Shown: positions 6,288 to 7,661 of the stretch, one piece after another
Numbering within the stretch: the stretch's first letter is position 1
Layout: every line of letters begins with the position of its first letter
NCBI GenBank assembly: GCA_030453285.1
Contig: JAKDKP010000088.1
Span: 1-7,661 of the forward strand
Reading direction: 5' to 3'
DNA from: Propionibacteriales bacterium
GTDB taxonomy: Bacteria > Actinomycetota > Actinomycetes > Propionibacteriales > Propionibacteriaceae
Length of the DNA stretch: 7,661 bases
Notes under the pieces: model-generated
Told to the model about the DNA's origin: nothing
The model's input: only the letters and a program-made list of their open reading frames with translations
The model's database searches: none
Position numbers and translations under genes: made by a program

Positions 6288-6626
6288 ATGACCTCCATTG
6301 CGCAGGAAGACCACCCGTGGGACCGCGGACTCCAGGTCGAACGCACCAAACTGGCTTGGCAGCGCACGGCCCTGTCCGCGACCGGTTGCAGTCTGGTGAT
6401 CGCCAGGTTCGTGGGGATCCACTCGGTCGCCGCCGGGGTCGCGATTGCTTTCGTGGCCATCGTGGGGGGCATCTGTGTGGGAATGGGGGCCTCACGCCGG
6501 TATCGCCGCTCCGTGCGGGCGCTGCACCACGCCACGGCTCTCCCCGACGGGCGCGTGTTCGCGATGGTGACCGGCCTGCTGGTGATCACCGGCGTGGCAG
6601 CCATCGTTCTCCTCGTCGGGTTCTGA
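6288..6626 (+). CDS. DUF202 membrane protein, second of a pair
   Basis: A 112-residue product carrying the DUF202 signature as VERTKLAWQRTALS (17-30), after a short hydrophilic start HPWDRGLQ. Three hydrophobic segments follow: about 29-47, 49-67 and 92-111. A basic loop, SRRYRRSVR, lies between the second and third. It is shorter than the first paralogue and clearly diverged from it, so this is an old pair rather than a recent duplication. ATG 6288 has no clear ribosome binding site and lies 10 bases after the preceding stop, suggesting translation coupled to the upstream gene. The two may form a heteromer; this is inference. Confidence 0.85.
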   Translation: MTSIAQEDHPWDRGLQVERTKLAWQRTALSATGCSLVIARFVGIHSVAAGVAIAFVAIVGGICVGMGASRRYRRSVRALHHATALPDGRVFAMVTGLLVITGVAAIVLLVGF

Positions 6627-6640
6627 TCACCGAGCGGCAC

Positions 6641-6682
6641 TGATCATGTGCCCACGTGATCATGCTGGCCCACGTGATCATG
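6641..6682. repeat. tandem 15-bp repeat with CACGTG and TGATCA palindromes
   Basis: GCCCACGTGATCATG occurs at 6650-6664 and again at 6668-6682 (18-bp period). The preceding TGATCATGTG (6641-6650) forms an imperfect inverted repeat with CACGTGATCA (6653-6662). It lies just after the second DUF202 stop and between convergent genes, so it may act as a bidirectional transcription end, though no T-run is present. The rest of the gap to 6806 shows nothing recognisable. Confidence 0.5.
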
Positions 6683-6806
6683 GTCTCCCCCGAGCGATCC
6701 CCGATTCGTCCCGGAATGTCGTCGACTCTCAACCAGAGGTCGAGCCGTCCGCTCGGCGTCGATGGGACGCCCCCTTCTCACCGACTGCCACCGACACCCG
6801 GCGACC

Positions 6807-7160
6807 TCAGGCGTACCCGAGCTCGTCCAGTCGGCGGTCGTCAATCCCGAAGTGGTGAGCGATCTCGTGCACCACGGTGACGGTGATCTCGTCGACCACT
6901 TCTTCGACCGACTCACACATCGCCAGCGTGGTGCTGCGATAGATGAAGATCCGATCCGGCAGGACCCCGGAGTAGCCCGAATCTCTTTCTGTCAAAGGGA
7001 TCCCGTCGTACAGGCCCAGCAACTCAGGCTCGGCCGGAGGCGGCGCGTCGGCCACCAGGACGACACAGTTGCTGATCAACTCCCACAGCTCGTCGGGCAC
7101 CTGGTCGAGCGCCCGATCGACGGCCGCATCGAAGGCTTCTGCACTCATCTCCACCGCCAC
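6807..7160 (-). CDS. minimal zincin metallopeptidase-family protein
   Basis: A 117-residue protein of the small actinobacterial metallopeptidase family (zincin_1, formerly DUF1025). The zinc-binding HExxH is at 98-102 within VVHEIAHHFGIDDRRLDELGY, the hallmark C-terminal sequence of the family. Earlier conserved stretches are VPDELWELISN, the LLGLYDGIPLTER segment and PDRIFIYR, typical of this fold. There is no signal peptide, so it is cytoplasmic; its substrate is unknown. I chose GTG 7160 because TAGGAT sits six bases upstream, giving a leaderless transcript. The alternative ATG at 7148 has GGAG only one base away. It converges with the DUF202 pair and diverges from the SH3-protein gene. 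Confidence 0.9.
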   Translation of the reverse strand: MAVEMSAEAFDAAVDRALDQVPDELWELISNCVVLVADAPPPAEPELLGLYDGIPLTERDSGYSGVLPDRIFIYRSTTLAMCESVEEVVDEITVTVVHEIAHHFGIDDRRLDELGYA

Positions 7161-7166
7161 ATCCCC

Positions 7167-7172
7167 ATCCTA
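7167..7172 (-). promoter_or_regulatory. -10 hexamer of a leaderless metallopeptidase transcript
   Basis: On the minus strand TAGGAT, a full TAnnnT match, is followed by six bases and then GTG 7160. TTACAG (minus, 7192-7197) at 19 bases is a weak -35 candidate. Confidence 0.5.
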
Positions 7173-7229
7173 GGCGCCAGGAACCACACGTCTGTAATTT
7201 CTTGAATGTGATCCGCGTGTCGCCTTGCC

Positions 7230-7247
7230 AATCGCCCGAAAGCGATT
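7230..7247. promoter_or_regulatory. dyad AATCGC-N6-GCGATT upstream of the SH3-protein promoter
   Basis: Two perfect 6-bp arms enclose CCGAAA. The dyad ends 10 bases before the predicted -35 of the next gene, a typical location for an activator or repressor dimer site. It lies upstream of the predicted start site, so it acts on DNA rather than as an mRNA hairpin for that transcript. Confidence 0.4.
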
Positions 7248-7256
7248 TCCGTGACC

Positions 7257-7286
7257 TTGCCGAGACTCAAGTGACGTGATTAGAGT
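7257..7286 (+). promoter_or_regulatory. predicted promoter of the SH3-domain protein gene
   Basis: TTGCCG (7257-7262), an 18-base spacer and TAGAGT (7281-7286) form a good vegetative-type promoter, with a start near 7293. This leaves a leader of roughly 138 bases before the GTG at 7432. Confidence 0.5.
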
Positions 7287-7292
7287 CCTGCA

Positions 7293-7431
7293 ACGTCTGA
7301 GGTCTGTGTTACAGGCGGGGCGCTCGTGTCGAGGGGAAGTCGAGACGGGAGTTCGTAAGCGCCGATGGCTCGCCTCAGCGGACAACTGACTCTCGCGACG
7401 GTCCGGGAAGGCCGTCGGGAAGGAATATCTC
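7293..7431 (+). ncRNA. long structured 5' leader, candidate cis-regulatory RNA
   Basis: The leader can fold an outer stem GGCGCT/AGCGCC (7319-7324 with 7358-7363). This encloses hairpin CGTGTCGA/TCGAGACG (7325-7332 with 7340-7347, one mismatch) with loop GGGGAAG. A second hairpin GACGGTC/GGCCGTC (7397-7403 with 7410-7416) directly abuts the ribosome binding site GGGAAGGA (7417-7424). The hexamer GGGAAG occurs three times: in the first loop, at the second hairpin loop, and as the ribosome binding site itself. Such leaders precede regulated cell-wall genes in actinobacteria, but I cannot match it to a known riboswitch class. Confidence 0.35.
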
Positions 7432-7661
7432 GTGACTACTCGTGCCATGCGCAGAGCAAGACGAATCGTGGGTGCGGTGGCTTCTGCAACCCTCATGGGC
7501 GGTATCGCGACCATGGCCGTCTCGGGAAATGCCACTGCAGACACCGATCGTGTAACCACCTGGACCTCGGTGAACATCCGCTCCGGTCCGGGCACCAACC
7601 ACAGCGTCGTCGGGGGCATGTATCCCGGCCAACTGCTCCAGGTCCTCGGCCCATCCCAGTA
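7432..7661 (+). CDS. secreted bacterial SH3-domain protein (partial, runs off the window)
   Basis: The start is GTG 7432, with ribosome binding site GGGAAGGA seven bases upstream; 76 codons are visible. Residues 1-36 form a signal peptide: basic RRARR, a hydrophobic core IVGAVASATLMGGIATMAV, and a likely cut after Ala-Thr-Ala (36). The mature part opens with TTWTSVNIRSGPGTNHSVVGG followed by GQLLQVLG, the start of an SH3b (SH3_3) domain. These domains bind cell-wall peptides and are commonly joined to NlpC/P60 or other wall hydrolase domains, which would lie beyond the window. An internal ATG at 7447 would still leave a signal peptide but lacks a ribosome binding site. Confidence 0.85.
   Translation, partial: MTTRAMRRARRIVGAVASATLMGGIATMAVSGNATADTDRVTTWTSVNIRSGPGTNHSVVGGMYPGQLLQVLGPSQ

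Noticed and set aside
7293..7431. ydaO-type cyclic di-AMP riboswitch
   Set aside because: These occur before actinobacterial wall-hydrolase genes, but I cannot find the conserved GGGGTGAATC-like and AGCTAACC-like core segments here.
1..7661. CRISPR array, insertion sequence ends, prophage genes
   Set aside because: No regularly spaced repeats, transposase motifs, terminal inverted repeats or phage structural genes were seen.

Overview
The window is high-GC DNA with strong G/C bias at third codon positions, ATG/GTG starts and several apparently leaderless genes. It also carries actinobacterial families (minimal zincin metallopeptidase, paired DUF202 membrane proteins, signal-peptide SH3 protein). 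It most likely comes from an actinomycete; a Propionibacteriaceae-like genome would fit, but the genus cannot be fixed from sequence alone.

Layout. (1) 1-559: the tail of one reading frame and a second unrecognised frame. These may be one gene broken by a one-base deletion, and they abut the 3' side of a minus-strand tRNA-Lys(UUU) at 622-695. (2) 714-2030: a TetR-family repressor diverges from a WrbA-type NAD(P)H:quinone oxidoreductase. Two matching 17-bp palindromes sit in the shared promoter, one over the predicted -10 and one over the predicted transcription start, giving a clear case for a local repression circuit. A short frame overlaps the wrbA stop by ATGA and runs into antisense of the next gene. 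(3) 2162-4275: L-2-hydroxyglutarate oxidase (minus) diverges from a class I SAM-dependent methyltransferase (plus). (4) 4351-6626: a plus-strand run of membrane proteins. It contains a VTT/DedA-like protein, a membrane-anchored protein whose soluble part looks like an isolated GroEL apical (substrate-binding) domain, and two consecutive DUF202 proteins. (5) 6807-7160: a minus-strand HExxH minimal metallopeptidase. (6) 7230-7661: a regulatory region with a good promoter and a long structured leader, leading into a secreted SH3-domain protein cut by the window end.

The most unusual content is the GroEL-apical-like protein. It keeps most of the hydrophobic substrate-groove positions of GroEL but lacks the equatorial ATPase and intermediate domains, and it carries an N-terminal membrane anchor instead. 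Its frame runs without a stop into the first DUF202 gene. However, coding signal and GroEL similarity continue in the -1 frame after about 5838, so the apparent fusion is probably a one-base deletion (true or sequencing). Four genes share a -10-like hexamer exactly six bases before the start codon, which suggests leaderless transcripts.
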